A stretch of DNA of 61,960 nt, taken from assembly GCA_031272775.1 (NCBI GenBank), contig JAISTB010000038.1, forward strand, positions 1 through 61,960, written 5' to 3'. Shown here piece by piece: positions 14,595-23,328 of this stretch (its first letter is position 1; each line of letters begins with the position of its first letter). The notes under the pieces were generated by a model. It did no database searches and was not told the DNA's origin. It was given only the letters and a program-made list of their open reading frames with translations. The position numbers and the translations under genes were made by a program. The stretch comes from Fusobacteriaceae bacterium. Its GTDB lineage: Bacteria > Fusobacteriota > Fusobacteriia > Fusobacteriales > Fusobacteriaceae.

Positions 14595-14696
14595 GTGTTT
14601 TTTCAAAAAAAAATTTATTGACGTTTTTATAAGCAGTGCAAAATCTACCTTGTGACAATAAATACTCTTGTTGGTTATTCATTATTGGGAGGGTCA

Positions 14697-15365
14697 ATGT
14701 ACAGCAAAATCCTGCTCTTGTGGATCTATTGTCTCGCCTTTACGGGGGGCATGGTCAATACGGTCTGCGTCGCGTATTTCGCGACGACAGTCTCGCATTT
14801 TACCGGCGTCGTTTCCCGCTTCGCCACTCATGTGGCGGCGCTTCGCTTCCGGGACATGGGGAGCGCCCTGGCGCTGATGGGGGCTTTTCTCCTGGGGGGC
14901 GCCGTCTCGGGCTTTATCGTCCACGAGCGGGAATTCAACCTCAAGAAGCGCTACGGCATTATCCTGCTCTTTACCGGAGCGGCCCTTGCCCTGGCAAACG
15001 CCCTGACGGCCGGCCGCGTCTATCCCTTTATGCTGTTTCTCGCGTTCCTGATGGGCCTTCAGAACGGGTTGCTCCTCCGCTACAACGGCGTCGTCGTCCG
15101 CACGACCCACATGTCGGGCAATCTGACGGATTTGGGCGTCTACCTCGGCTATTTCCTGAGGGACCCCGCGAACCGGAACCATCTCGAAAAAGCCTTGATT
15201 TCCCTGTTCTGCATTCTGTTTTTTGCGGGAGGCGGCGTCTTCGGCATGCTGCTGTATCCTGTCCTCGGGCGGCGTTTTTTCTATGTGACAGCGCTCTTTT
15301 ACTGGCTGATCGCGGCTTTTTATTTCCGGATCCGTCATCTCCGGCTCCGCGGCTACATATTTTAG
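14697..15365 (+). CDS. DUF1275 (YoaK-type) membrane protein
   Basis: A 222-residue inner-membrane protein of the DUF1275/YoaK family, with about six hydrophobic segments. Family-like motifs are GGMVNTVCVAYF near the N-terminus and MGLQNGLLLRYNG with THMSGNLTDLG in the middle. The biochemical role of the family is not established. The frame is open to 14652, but the ATG at 14697 follows GGGAGGG at the right distance. It diverges from the multi-hairpin RNA, and its own promoter is not clear. Confidence 0.8.
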   Translation: MYSKILLLWIYCLAFTGGMVNTVCVAYFATTVSHFTGVVSRFATHVAALRFRDMGSALALMGAFLLGGAVSGFIVHEREFNLKKRYGIILLFTGAALALANALTAGRVYPFMLFLAFLMGLQNGLLLRYNGVVVRTTHMSGNLTDLGVYLGYFLRDPANRNHLEKALISLFCILFFAGGGVFGMLLYPVLGRRFFYVTALFYWLIAAFYFRIRHLRLRGYIF

Positions 15366-15414
15366 CGCGACAAACGCTTCGCCGAAATCTTTCCCGAAAA
15401 ATTAAAATTTTCCA

Positions 15415-15443
15415 TTGACATTTTGGAAAAAATGCGTTAGAAT
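15415..15443 (+). promoter_or_regulatory. Promoter of tRNA-Leu
   Basis: TTGACA (15415-15420) and TAGAAT (15438-15443) are 17 bases apart, ending 12 bases before the tRNA. Confidence 0.88.
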
Positions 15444-15454
15444 CTTACTGTTAC

Positions 15455-15541
15455 GCCTAGGTGGTGAAATTGGTAGACGCACGGGACTCAAAATCCCGCG
15501 GTAGCAATACCATGGGGGTTCGAGTCCCCCCCCAGGCACCA
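15455..15541 (+). tRNA. tRNA-Leu (CAA)
   Basis: A class II tRNA of 87 nt with encoded CCA. The anticodon stem CGGGA/TCCCG encloses CTCAAAA, giving CAA for TTG codons. The acceptor stem has one A-C mismatch at the fifth pair. Confidence 0.93.
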
Positions 15542-15564
15542 AACGCATAAAATCACACGTTAAA

Positions 15565-15599
15565 ACATCCGTCCCGCAGGACGGATGTTGCCTTTTTTT
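15565..15599 (+). terminator. Terminator of tRNA-Leu
   Basis: ACATCCGTCC (15565-15574) pairs perfectly with GGACGGATGT (15579-15588), followed by CC and a T run (15593-15599). It may also stop converging transcripts from the minus strand. Confidence 0.9.
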
Positions 15600-15604
15600 G
15601 CCGC

Positions 15605-15862
15605 TCACATGATTTCGTTGAAATTCAGCACATATTCGAATTTGTTCATGGTCTCGGCCAGAAGCTCCAGCTCCGCCTTCAACATGGACGTATCGTCTAC
15701 TCCCAGCGCCTCGTCGCCTTCCCCGCTCAGATGGCTTTCGATAATCATCCTGCGGAAGGCCATGGAGCTCAGGCTGATGATAAAATCCTCCTTGGTAAAG
15801 GCGATGGATTCCTCAAATTCCACTTCTCTCAATTCGGGATTGCTCTGCTCGATTTTTTTCAT
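15605..15862 (-). CDS. Small acidic hypothetical protein
   Basis: An 85-residue protein that I do not recognise. It is rich in Glu and Leu, predicted mostly helical, and has no signal peptide or membrane segment. The start is preceded by GGGGTGA at a suitable distance. It lies about 70 bases downstream of the coiled-coil lipoprotein gene on the same strand and ends at the tRNA-Leu terminator. It is probably the last gene of the msrA unit. Confidence 0.6.
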   Translation of the reverse strand: MKKIEQSNPELREVEFEESIAFTKEDFIISLSSMAFRRMIIESHLSGEGDEALGVDDTSMLKAELELLAETMNKFEYVLNFNEIM

Positions 15863-15934
15863 TGATTCACCCCTATAGGTTTTGACTTTTCTGTATACTC
15901 CCAGTTTTGTCTGCTTTGTGATTTGCGTCGGGTC

Positions 15935-16603
15935 TCAGTCGCCGGTCCTGGCCGTGCCGAGACGCTGTTTCAGGTTTTTGATCAGGGCCTGGAGCTCTTC
16001 GTTTTCTTTTTTGAGCCGCTCCGTATCCTCATAGAGCTTCCGGCCGTCGGCCTTGAGGGCCTCGTTTTCCCGGGCCAGTTCGCCCAATCGCGATTCCGTT
16101 TCTTCCTTTTCCCGCCTGAGCGTCGTAATCGTCTGCTTTCCCGCTTCATTTTCGGCCCGCAGGGTCGCCGTTATTTTCTCCCCGTCGGCGCTTTCGGCGC
16201 TGAGCCGCTTGATATAATTCTGCAGTTCCTCGGTCTCGAAGCTCTTCTTTTGGGCGAAGGACTCAAAATCTTTCCGTTCGCTCTCTTTTTTCGCGACCTC
16301 CCTTTCCTTGGCGGCGACATTCGCCTTTGCCTCGGCGAGCCCGTCCCTGAGGCCGGCCAGTTCTCCCCGCAGTTTCTCCGCGTCTTCTTCGAGTGCGGCG
16401 ATTTTGTCCTCAAGGCTCAGTTTCGTCTTGAACAGCTCGTCGTTATCGGCCGTCAACCGCTCCTGGTCCTGCATGGCGAGCTTCAGCGCCTTTTCCAATG
16501 AGGCGTTTTCCCTCGTCAGCGCGTCGTTTTCTTCCCAGACGCAACCCGAAAGGGTCAGCATCAGGATCGGGAGAAAAAATTTTGTCTTTTGGTTTATCTT
16601 CAT
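15935..16603 (-). CDS. Coiled-coil lipoprotein
   Basis: A 222-residue protein with a lipoprotein signal (charged start, hydrophobic core, LSGC lipobox with Cys21). A nearly continuous coiled coil of Glu, Lys, Ala and Leu heptads follows to the C-terminus. No catalytic domain is visible. It is probably anchored to a membrane and acts as a spacer or scaffold in the periplasm. The frame is open to 16636, but the lipoprotein start at 16603 is the sensible one. It lies 35 bases after msrA on the same strand. Confidence 0.8.
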   Translation of the reverse strand: MKINQKTKFFLPILMLTLSGCVWEENDALTRENASLEKALKLAMQDQERLTADNDELFKTKLSLEDKIAALEEDAEKLRGELAGLRDGLAEAKANVAAKEREVAKKESERKDFESFAQKKSFETEELQNYIKRLSAESADGEKITATLRAENEAGKQTITTLRREKEETESRLGELARENEALKADGRKLYEDTERLKKENEELQALIKNLKQRLGTARTGD

Positions 16604-16638
16604 CGTAAATCCCGTTCCGTAGCCCAAAGTCGGCAAGA

Positions 16639-17130
16639 TCAGAATATTTTTTTGTAAAAATGGCAGTAGGGCGCGGTCCCCTTGTGTTCGTAATATTCCT
16701 GATGATAGTCTTCGGCGGGCCAGAATGTCTCCGCCGGTCTAAGGGCCGTCGCCACCTTGTAGCCTTTTTCCGTCAGGATGCCGGTGTATTTTTCGGCAAT
16801 GGCTTTTTCTTCCGGACTCCCGTAAAAGATCGCCGAGAGGTATTGAGAGCCGATATCCGGACCCTGACCGTCGGTCTGGGTAAAGTCGTGGGTCTCAAAA
16901 AACAGCCGGACGAGAGCCTCATAGTCTGTCTTCCCGGGGTCGTACTCCGCCTCGACGCACTCGAGATGGCCTGTGGTTCCGGTCTTGACCTCGACGTAGG
17001 CCGGACGCTCCACGCGTCCTCCCATAAAGCCTACGGTGGTCGAGACGATCCCCGGCGCTTTCATGAAAAAGTATTCGGTCCCCCAGAAACAGCCTGAAGC
17101 AAAATACGCTTTTTTCGTTTTTTCAGACAT
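16639..17130 (-). CDS. msrA: Peptide methionine-S-sulfoxide reductase
   Basis: MsrA reduces methionine S-sulfoxide in proteins with thioredoxin-type reductants. The 163-residue protein is a stand-alone MsrA with the active-site GCFWG (Cys14), GYMGG-like GFMGG, and the GSQYLSAIFY and EDYHQEYY motifs. No MsrB domain is fused. A clear promoter precedes it, and a coiled-coil lipoprotein follows. With fprA it is one of two oxidative defence genes in this window. Confidence 0.97.
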   Translation of the reverse strand: MSEKTKKAYFASGCFWGTEYFFMKAPGIVSTTVGFMGGRVERPAYVEVKTGTTGHLECVEAEYDPGKTDYEALVRLFFETHDFTQTDGQGPDIGSQYLSAIFYGSPEEKAIAEKYTGILTEKGYKVATALRPAETFWPAEDYHQEYYEHKGTAPYCHFYKKIF

Positions 17131-17157
17131 TTCATCGCCTCCGCCTTATTTTTATAT

Positions 17158-17186
17158 ATTGTATCCGCATTTGTCTGAAAATGCAA
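17158..17186 (-). promoter_or_regulatory. msrA promoter
   Basis: On the minus strand TTGCAT (17181-17186) and TACAAT (17158-17163) are 17 bases apart, about 28 bases before the start codon. Confidence 0.75.
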
Positions 17187-17240
17187 GCAATAATCTTGAA
17201 ATTTTTAAAAAATTTTTTTCCCATGGAGAAAAAAATACGC

Positions 17241-17246
17241 TATAAT
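17241..17246 (+). promoter_or_regulatory. -10 box of the adenine deaminase gene
   Basis: TATAAT lies 38 bases before the ade start. The -35 region (17218-17223, TTCCCA) is a poor match, so an activator may be needed. Confidence 0.55.
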
Positions 17247-17283
17247 AGAAGAGGAACAAAATCTGAATAAGGAAGTGATGAAA

Positions 17284-19077
17284 ATGCCCGCATTTTCCAA
17301 AAATACGCTCTGGGACGTCAGTCCCGCGCTATCTGCCGTGGCCCAGGGAACGATCCCCGCGGATCTCGTGATCCGGGACGCGAAACTCGTCAACGTCTGT
17401 ACCCGTGAAATCCTCGAACACACCGACGTCGCCGTATCCCGGGGGAGGATCGCCCTGGTAGGCGACGCGGCCCACTGTATCGGAGAGAAAACCCTTGTGG
17501 TCGAGGCCCGGGGCAGATACCTCGTTCCGGGTTTTCTCGACGGCCACATCCACGTGGAGTCCTCCATGCTTTCGGTGGGCGAATACGCCGCGGCCGTCAT
17601 TCCCCACGGGACGACGGGCATCTATATGGACCCCCATGAGATCTGCAATGTGCTGGGCGTCCCCGGCGTCGACTGCATGATCGCCGACGGCAAGCGGACG
17701 CCGCTGAAATCCATGGTCACCATGCCCTCCTGCGTCCCTGCCGTACCGGGCTTTGAGGACGCCGGCGCCGAGATCCGTTCCGGAGACGTCCGCGAGGCCA
17801 TGAAATCCGAAGACATCGTCGGTCTCGGGGAAATGATGAATTTTCCCGGAATCCTGTTTTCGGACCCGGAGACCCACGCCATCGTCGGCGAAACCCTGAA
17901 AGCGGGCAAAATCGCTACGGGCCATTTTTCGATCCCCGACACGGGAAAAGGCCTCAACGCCTACGCGGCCGCCGGGATCCGCTGCTGTCACGAGTCGACC
18001 TCCGCCGCCGAAGCGCTGGCCAAGATGCGGCTCGGCATGTACGCCCAGATCCGGGAAGGCTCGGCCTGGCACGATCTCCATGACGTCTCCAAAGCCGTGA
18101 CGGCCAATGAGATCGATACCCGCTTCGCCTGCCTCGTCAGCGACGATACCCACCCCAACACGCTGATCCGGGACGGTCACTTGGACCACATCCTGAGGCG
18201 GGCCGTGGCCGAAGGCATAGATCCCCTGACGGCCCTCCAGATGGTGACGATCAATACGGCCCAGTGCTTCAAAATGGATCATGAACTGGGATCCGTGACG
18301 CCCGGGAAATGCGCCGACCTCGTCCTCCTCAAAGACCTCAAAGACTTCGCGGCGGCGGAAGTCTGGATCGACGGGGAGCATGTGGCCTCGGAGGGAAAGA
18401 TCCTCTATACGCCGGAACCCGCCGCTTTTCCGGATTTCGCGCTGCATACGATGCATGTCAAACAAACAATCACGGCCGATTCCTTCCGGATCGAAGCGCC
18501 GGGCCCGGATCGTGTCCGCGTCCGGGTCATCGAGGTCATCCCCGCCCGGGTGGGCACCTACGAGCGCGTCCTTGACGTCGCCCCCGTAAAGGGAAGGATC
18601 GAATCCGATCTCTCCCGGGATCTGCTCAAGGCCTTTGTCTTTGAGCGCCACCACGGGACCGGCAACTTCAGCTGCGGTCTCGTCAAAGGCTTCGGCATCA
18701 AAAAAGGCGCCATGGCTTCCACGGTAGCCCATGACGCCCACAATCTGCTGGTTCTCGGGACAAATGACGACGATATGGCATTGGCGGCCAATACGCTGAT
18801 CGAAGCCGGAGGCGGCATGGTTGTCGTCGCCGACGGAAAAATCCTCGGCCTCGTGAAGCTCCCCATCGCGGGTCTTATGGGGGACAAGCCCGTGGCGCAA
18901 ATGGCCCGGGACGTCGAAGCCCTCGAATCCGCCTGGGACGCCATCGGCTGCGCCATGCCCTCGCCTTTCATGACCATGGCGCTGATCCCTCTCGCCTGTC
19001 TGCCCGAGCTCCGGTTGACGGACAGGGGCCTTGTGGACTGTGTGAATTTCCGCTTTACGGATTTCTTTGTGAAATAA
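17284..19077 (+). CDS. ade: Adenine deaminase
   Basis: This amidohydrolase deaminates adenine to hypoxanthine in purine salvage. The product of about 597 residues matches the full-length bacterial Ade type. It has the metal-binding DGHIHVESS motif, DPHEICNVLG, GLGEMMNFPG, GHFSIPDTGKG and SDDTHP, and the C-terminal domain with GMVVVADG. Starts at GTG 17275, ATG 17278 and ATG 17284 are in frame. AAGGAAG at 17269-17275 is best spaced for 17284. Its 3' end overlaps the converging PhzF-like gene by 23 bases. Confidence 0.96.
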   Translation: MPAFSKNTLWDVSPALSAVAQGTIPADLVIRDAKLVNVCTREILEHTDVAVSRGRIALVGDAAHCIGEKTLVVEARGRYLVPGFLDGHIHVESSMLSVGEYAAAVIPHGTTGIYMDPHEICNVLGVPGVDCMIADGKRTPLKSMVTMPSCVPAVPGFEDAGAEIRSGDVREAMKSEDIVGLGEMMNFPGILFSDPETHAIVGETLKAGKIATGHFSIPDTGKGLNAYAAAGIRCCHESTSAAEALAKMRLGMYAQIREGSAWHDLHDVSKAVTANEIDTRFACLVSDDTHPNTLIRDGHLDHILRRAVAEGIDPLTALQMVTINTAQCFKMDHELGSVTPGKCADLVLLKDLKDFAAAEVWIDGEHVASEGKILYTPEPAAFPDFALHTMHVKQTITADSFRIEAPGPDRVRVRVIEVIPARVGTYERVLDVAPVKGRIESDLSRDLLKAFVFERHHGTGNFSCGLVKGFGIKKGAMASTVAHDAHNLLVLGTNDDDMALAANTLIEAGGGMVVVADGKILGLVKLPIAGLMGDKPVAQMARDVEALESAWDAIGCAMPSPFMTMALIPLACLPELRLTDRGLVDCVNFRFTDFFVK

Positions 19078-19582
19078 GATAGACGGCGATCTTTCGTCTG
19101 CGGGTCTCGCAAAGGTACACGCCCCCGCCGGGGGTGAACTGCCGGACCCGTATTTTAGCCTGCGACAGGCGGTCGCCCCAAAAGGCCGCCAGCGTCCCCA
19201 TCAGCGCGCTTTCCACGTCGCGCTCGGCGGGCCCCGCCATCCGGAAAAATCGAAAGACCGCGTCACAGTATGCCCCGGGCGTTCCGGCCGTCACGATCAG
19301 GCCCAGCCCTTCGGGAAAAGCCCCGAGCATGGTCTCCGGATCAAAACGGGCCACGTCGTCCTCCGTAGCGAAGCGGATCAGGACGGCGCTTGAAAAGAGA
19401 ACTTCCGCCCCTTCCCGGGTTGCCAACTCCAGGAGAGGGCCCCCAAGGGCATCGGCCACAGGCCTTTCCGCCGGAACTTCCCGCATAAAAAATTTCAATT
19501 CCCGAAGACGTTCCCGGCTTGCGTAAATCACGGGAGCGTCTTCGCCCATAGAGACTTTCCCTGCATGAATGATCTTTCTCAT
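19055..19582 (-). CDS. PhzF-like half-length protein
   Basis: A 175-residue protein without a firm family assignment. The pattern GLIVTAG, then a YCDAVFRFF stretch, an acidic ESALMGTLAAFW segment and a late RQFTPGGGVYL resembles the second domain of PhzF-type isomerases. It is only about 60 percent of the usual PhzF length, and the usual EDPVTGSA signature is not intact. GGAGG lies seven bases before ATG 19582. A strong promoter lies about 165 bases upstream. It could be a domain remnant or a distinct small family. Confidence 0.5.
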   Translation of the reverse strand: MRKIIHAGKVSMGEDAPVIYASRERLRELKFFMREVPAERPVADALGGPLLELATREGAEVLFSSAVLIRFATEDDVARFDPETMLGAFPEGLGLIVTAGTPGAYCDAVFRFFRMAGPAERDVESALMGTLAAFWGDRLSQAKIRVRQFTPGGGVYLCETRRRKIAVYLISQRNP

Positions 19583-19747
19583 CCGCAATCCTCCTTACTT
19601 TTCCTCATCGCCGATCCTCATGATCATCCGCCGGGCGCTTCTGCCCTTCCTTTTTTACGATGTTTTTTTGTTTTTCGCCACAGCGCCGGACTGTGGATTT
19701 ATCGCCTGCTTGCAAACCCGTGTGCGTTTGGGATTGCTGTTTGGCCT

Positions 19748-19776
19748 ATTATACGACGCATTCCAAACTATGTAAA
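19748..19776 (-). promoter_or_regulatory. Promoter of the PhzF-like gene
   Basis: On the minus strand TTTACA (19771-19776) and TATAAT (19748-19753) are 17 bases apart. The leader to the start codon is about 160 nt and contains a CCACAG/CTGTGG hairpin. Confidence 0.75.
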
Positions 19777-19830
19777 GAAAAATCTGAATTGTGGTGAAAT
19801 TTATATCCAATGAACAAATCAATAACAAAT

Positions 19831-19854
19831 TGTGAAAATATGGAAATTTTCACA
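19831..19854. promoter_or_regulatory. Palindromic operator-like site
   Basis: TGTGAAAAT (19831-19839) and ATTTTCACA (19846-19854) are perfect inverted arms with a six-base spacer. It lies in an AT-rich gap about 55 bases upstream of the -35 box at 19771. The rest of the 19860-19980 gap shows nothing I can name. Confidence 0.5.
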
Positions 19855-19986
19855 GGAAATTTATAATCGTTTCAATTTTAAAAAATGTTCATCCCAGTTT
19901 TGGCTTTTTGGAAAAATTCCAAAACTTTTGTCGCTAATTGACTACAAACGACAATTTTATGTCTGAAGCTTGACCAAAAAGAAAAC

Positions 19987-20007
19987 AGCGGTTTCATACG
20001 AACCGCT
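19987..20007 (-). terminator. Terminator of the kinase-like gene
   Basis: AGCGGTT (19987-19993) pairs with AACCGCT (20001-20007). On the minus strand it is followed by GTTTTCTTTTT. Confidence 0.8.
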
Positions 20008-20044
20008 GCGCTCTTATTTTTTGCCGTCATTTTTGCGTCGGAAT

Positions 20045-20674
20045 TTATTTTTCCTTCGTCAGAATTCCCACATAATCCGCCAGCAATTCCACCGCCTGAT
20101 CCACGGTAATCTTGCTCGTGCTGATACAGAGGTCGTACTGACGGATATCGTGCCACTTCTCGCCCGTATGGTACTGGAAATAGCCCGCCCGCTGCTTGTC
20201 CGTCTTCTCGATCAGGCGCTCGATGTCCCGCAAAGGCAGGTCAAAGCGTTCCTGGATGGACTTGATCCGGTCCTCTTTCCTGGCCGTCACATAGACTTTC
20301 AAGAGCTTCAGTTTCGGCGTCATGTCATCCAAAACGAAACCGCCGCATTGCCCGATCATCACGTAGGATTCCTTTTCGGCCAGCTCCTTGACGACCTTGG
20401 CCTGATAGTTGAACAGGTTGTCGCCCGACAGGAAGCCGGTTCTCCCCGGAGGGATCACTTCTCCCGTGTAGATTTTCTTGGCGATGCCGAAGAGGAGCGG
20501 ATTCTTCTGCTCGTATTTGGCGAAGAGCTCTTCGTTGATCCCGCTGGATTCCGAAGCGAGCTTCAGGATATCCTTGTCATAGTATTCGACGCCGAGACGC
20601 TCCGCCAGCAAACGTCCGATCTCCCGTCCTCTGCTCCCGTGCTCCCGGGATATGGTTACCACAAAATTGCTCAA
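20045..20674 (-). CDS. Cytidylate kinase-like family protein
   Basis: A 209-residue P-loop protein of the cytidylate kinase-like (AAK6) group. Its opening VVTISREHGSRGREIGRLLAERLG is the expected variant phosphate loop, and YYDKDIL and YVTARKEDRI follow the pattern of the family. These proteins resemble nucleotide kinases, but their substrate is unknown. A GTG at 20683 is in frame, yet it abuts the AAGGGG site. TTG 20674 is nine bases away and is preferred. The gene has its own promoter and terminator. Confidence 0.85.
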   Translation of the reverse strand: MSNFVVTISREHGSRGREIGRLLAERLGVEYYDKDILKLASESSGINEELFAKYEQKNPLLFGIAKKIYTGEVIPPGRTGFLSGDNLFNYQAKVVKELAEKESYVMIGQCGGFVLDDMTPKLKLLKVYVTARKEDRIKSIQERFDLPLRDIERLIEKTDKQRAGYFQYHTGEKWHDIRQYDLCISTSKITVDQAVELLADYVGILTKEK

Positions 20675-20705
20675 TGCTATCACCCCTTATGTTCGTGTTA
20701 CTACA

Positions 20706-20735
20706 ATTATAGCCCGCAACTCCCCCTCTTGTCAA
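20706..20735 (-). promoter_or_regulatory. Promoter of the kinase-like gene
   Basis: On the minus strand TTGACA (20730-20735) and TATAAT (20706-20711) are 18 bases apart. Confidence 0.75.
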
Positions 20736-20771
20736 CGGGCGCCGCCCGAAAAATTCCTTGCCTCGCGCCTC

Positions 20772-21476
20772 CTACGCGCCCAGATAGGCTTTGCGCACCC
20801 TGTCGTCGTCCATGAGTTCCTTTGCCGAACCCGACATAGAGATATTGCCTGTCTCCAGCACATAGGCCCTGTCGGCTATGGAAAGCGCCATTTTGGCGTT
20901 CTGCTCCACCAGCAGGATCGTAATCCCCTTCTCGTGCAGCTGTTTGATGATGCTGAACACTTCCTTGACGAGGATCGGCGAGAGCCCCATGGAAGGTTCG
21001 TCCAACAACAGAATTTTCGGCTTTGACATCAATGCCCGGGAAATGGCCAGCATCTGCTGCTCTCCGCCGGAAAGCGTGCCGCCCACCTGCTTTACCCGCT
21101 CTTTCAGTCTCGGGAAACTCTTGAACACCTCTTCCATTTCGGCGCCGAGGTTGGCGTTGTCTTTACGCATATAGGCGCCCATTTCCAGATTTTCGAGAAC
21201 CGTCATCCGCGCGAAGATATGACGCCCCTCGGGTACGTGGGCCATACCGATCGTGACGATTTTGTTCGGCGCGATTTTCCTCAAGTCCACGCCGTCGTAG
21301 GTAATCTCGCCCGAAGACGCCGCCTTCAGTCCCGTGATCGTATGCAGGATCGTCGTCTTTCCCGCGCCGTTCGCCCCGATCAGGGAAACGACCTCTCCGT
21401 CGTTGACTTCGAGGTCAATGCCGTGTATCGCGTGGATGGCCCCGTAATGTACGTGCATATTTTTTACCTGTAACAT
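20772..21476 (-). CDS. livF: Branched-chain amino acid ABC transporter, ATPase LivF
   Basis: LivF is the second ATPase of the high-affinity leucine, isoleucine and valine importer. The 234 residues carry Walker A GANGAGKTT, the signature LSGGEQQM, Walker B LLLDEPSMGL and the switch histidine in the usual places. It is the last gene of the liv operon, 12 bases after livG. Length and motifs are normal. Confidence 0.96.
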   Translation of the reverse strand: MLQVKNMHVHYGAIHAIHGIDLEVNDGEVVSLIGANGAGKTTILHTITGLKAASSGEITYDGVDLRKIAPNKIVTIGMAHVPEGRHIFARMTVLENLEMGAYMRKDNANLGAEMEEVFKSFPRLKERVKQVGGTLSGGEQQMLAISRALMSKPKILLLDEPSMGLSPILVKEVFSIIKQLHEKGITILLVEQNAKMALSIADRAYVLETGNISMSGSAKELMDDDRVRKAYLGA

Positions 21477-21488
21477 AGTCCTCCCCCC

Positions 21489-22283
21489 TTAGTCGTCCGC
21501 GCCCAGATAGGCCGCGATGACCTTCGGGTCCTTGGAAATCTGGTCCGGCGTGCCCGCCGCGATAATCCTGCCGTAATCCAGAACGACGATGCGTTCGCAG
21601 ATGTTCATGACAAGGCTCATGTCGTGCTCGATCAACAGGATCGTGATCTTGAAGCGCTCGCGGATCAGGTTGATACATTCAAGCAATTCCTGCGTCTCCG
21701 TGGGGTTCATGCCCGCCGCGGGTTCGTCCAGCAGAAGGAGTTTCATGCCCGTGGCAAGAGCTCTGGCAATCTCCAGTTTCCGCTGCTGCCCGTAGGGCAG
21801 ATTCTGCGCGATGTATTCGGCCTTGTCCTCCATATGGAAGATCTTCAGCAGATCCCGCGCTCTGGCGTCCATATCCGCTTCTTCCCGCAAGTAGAGCGGC
21901 GAGCGGAACACGGATCCGAAGAGCCGGTATTTGATGTCTTTACCGAAGGCGACTTTGATGTTGTCCAATACGGACAATTTTTTGAAGAGCCGGATGTTCT
22001 GAAAGGTCCTGGCCATGCCCGCCGCCACGCATTGATAGGGTTTCTTGCCGTTGAGGAGCTTGCCCTCGAAAAAGATCTTGCCCTCCGTGGGCATATACAC
22101 GCCGGTCAGAAGATTGAAAACCGTCGTTTTTCCCGCGCCGTTGGGGCCGATGAGCCCCACAAGCTCGCCGGGATACAGTTCGATATTGAAATCGTCCACG
22201 GCCTTCAGCCCGCCGAAGGCGATGCCGAGATATTCCGTCTTCAAAACGGCTTCTTTGCTCACTGCCGCTGTCGCTTGCGCCAT
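21489..22283 (-). CDS. livG: Branched-chain amino acid ABC transporter, ATPase LivG
   Basis: LivG is the first ATPase of the importer. The 264-residue protein has Walker A GPNGAGKTT, the LivG-type signature PYGQQRKLEIARAL and Walker B LLLDEPAAGMNPTE. Its start codon overlaps the livM stop codon as TAATG, which couples their translation. Confidence 0.96.
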   Translation of the reverse strand: MAQATAAVSKEAVLKTEYLGIAFGGLKAVDDFNIELYPGELVGLIGPNGAGKTTVFNLLTGVYMPTEGKIFFEGKLLNGKKPYQCVAAGMARTFQNIRLFKKLSVLDNIKVAFGKDIKYRLFGSVFRSPLYLREEADMDARARDLLKIFHMEDKAEYIAQNLPYGQQRKLEIARALATGMKLLLLDEPAAGMNPTETQELLECINLIRERFKITILLIEHDMSLVMNICERIVVLDYGRIIAAGTPDQISKDPKVIAAYLGADD

Positions 22284-23326
22284 TACCGATCACCTTCCCC
22301 GGTCGTTTCCGCCGCGGCCTTGACCGCCGGCGCCTTTTTCCCGAAAAATTTCCTGAGCGTCTGTACGAGGGAGAATTCATAGCTCCCGAACACGCCGCCC
22401 GGTTTGTAGATCATGACGAAGACGAGGGCCACAGAGTAGGCCAACATTCTGTAAGTGGAGAAGGTCCGGAGCAGTTCCGGCAGCGCCGTCAGGAATACGG
22501 CCGCCACCACGGATCCGGTCAGCGATCCTCTGCCGCCCAAAACCACGATGATCATGTATTCGGTGGACTTGCTGAAATTGAAGGTCGAGGGCTGCAAGGT
22601 CACGATATAATGGGCGTAAATGGTCCCGCCGACGCCCGCGAAAAACGCGGATATCGTAAAGGCCAGCACCTTGTAATAGGTCGTATTGATGCCCGAGGCC
22701 CCCGAAGCCACCTCGTCCTCCCGGATGGACATAAAGGCCCTGCCGTATTTGGAATTGACCAGGGCGTAGATCACGGAAACCGAGGTCACCATGACCCAAA
22801 AGACCACGTAGAGGTTCGAAAGGCTGTCAATCCCGATGTAGGAACGGCCCTTACGCGTAATCTCCATATTCTGGATCACGACCCGGATGATTTCCCCGAA
22901 GCCCAGCGTGATGATGGCCAGATAGTCGCCTTTGAGTCTCAGCGCGGGTATCCCCACAAATACGCCAAATATGGCTGCCAGCACGCCCCCGCACAACATT
23001 CCGAACAAAAATCTTGTGATGTCGGCGCCCGCGGAGCCGGTCAATATGCCCGCGTCCCGCAGCGTGCAGGTGACGATGGCCGAAGTATAGGCCCCGATGG
23101 ACATGAATCCCGCGTGTCCCAGCGTTACCTGGCCCAGGAATCCCGTCGCGAGGTTCAGAGACGTGGACATGACGATGGCGATGCAGGTCGTCATCATGAT
23201 CCCCTGGATATAGGGGGAGAGCCTGCCGGTCTGCTTCAAGCCCACGATAATCGCAAAGATGGCCGCAACAGCCAGAAAATTAATTAAATGCCGCTTTGTA
23301 TCGCTCATATTGTTTTCGATGACCAT
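22283..23326 (-). CDS. livM: Branched-chain amino acid ABC transporter, permease LivM
   Basis: LivM is one of two permease subunits. The 347 residues form about nine to ten membrane helices. The characteristic LATGFLGQVTLGHAGFMSIGAY (about residues 57-78) and the cytoplasmic EDEVASGASGINTTYYK loop that meets the ATPases are present. The start at ATG 23326 is two bases after the livH stop, with GAAGGTG as ribosome site. A later ATG at 23308 is also possible. Confidence 0.96.
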   Translation of the reverse strand: MVIENNMSDTKRHLINFLAVAAIFAIIVGLKQTGRLSPYIQGIMMTTCIAIVMSTSLNLATGFLGQVTLGHAGFMSIGAYTSAIVTCTLRDAGILTGSAGADITRFLFGMLCGGVLAAIFGVFVGIPALRLKGDYLAIITLGFGEIIRVVIQNMEITRKGRSYIGIDSLSNLYVVFWVMVTSVSVIYALVNSKYGRAFMSIREDEVASGASGINTTYYKVLAFTISAFFAGVGGTIYAHYIVTLQPSTFNFSKSTEYMIIVVLGGRGSLTGSVVAAVFLTALPELLRTFSTYRMLAYSVALVFVMIYKPGGVFGSYEFSLVQTLRKFFGKKAPAVKAAAETTGEGDR

Positions 23327-23328
23327 GG

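Noticed and set aside
20706-20760. Terminator after livF
   Set aside because: A CGGGC/GCCCG stem is present but no T run follows it on the minus strand.
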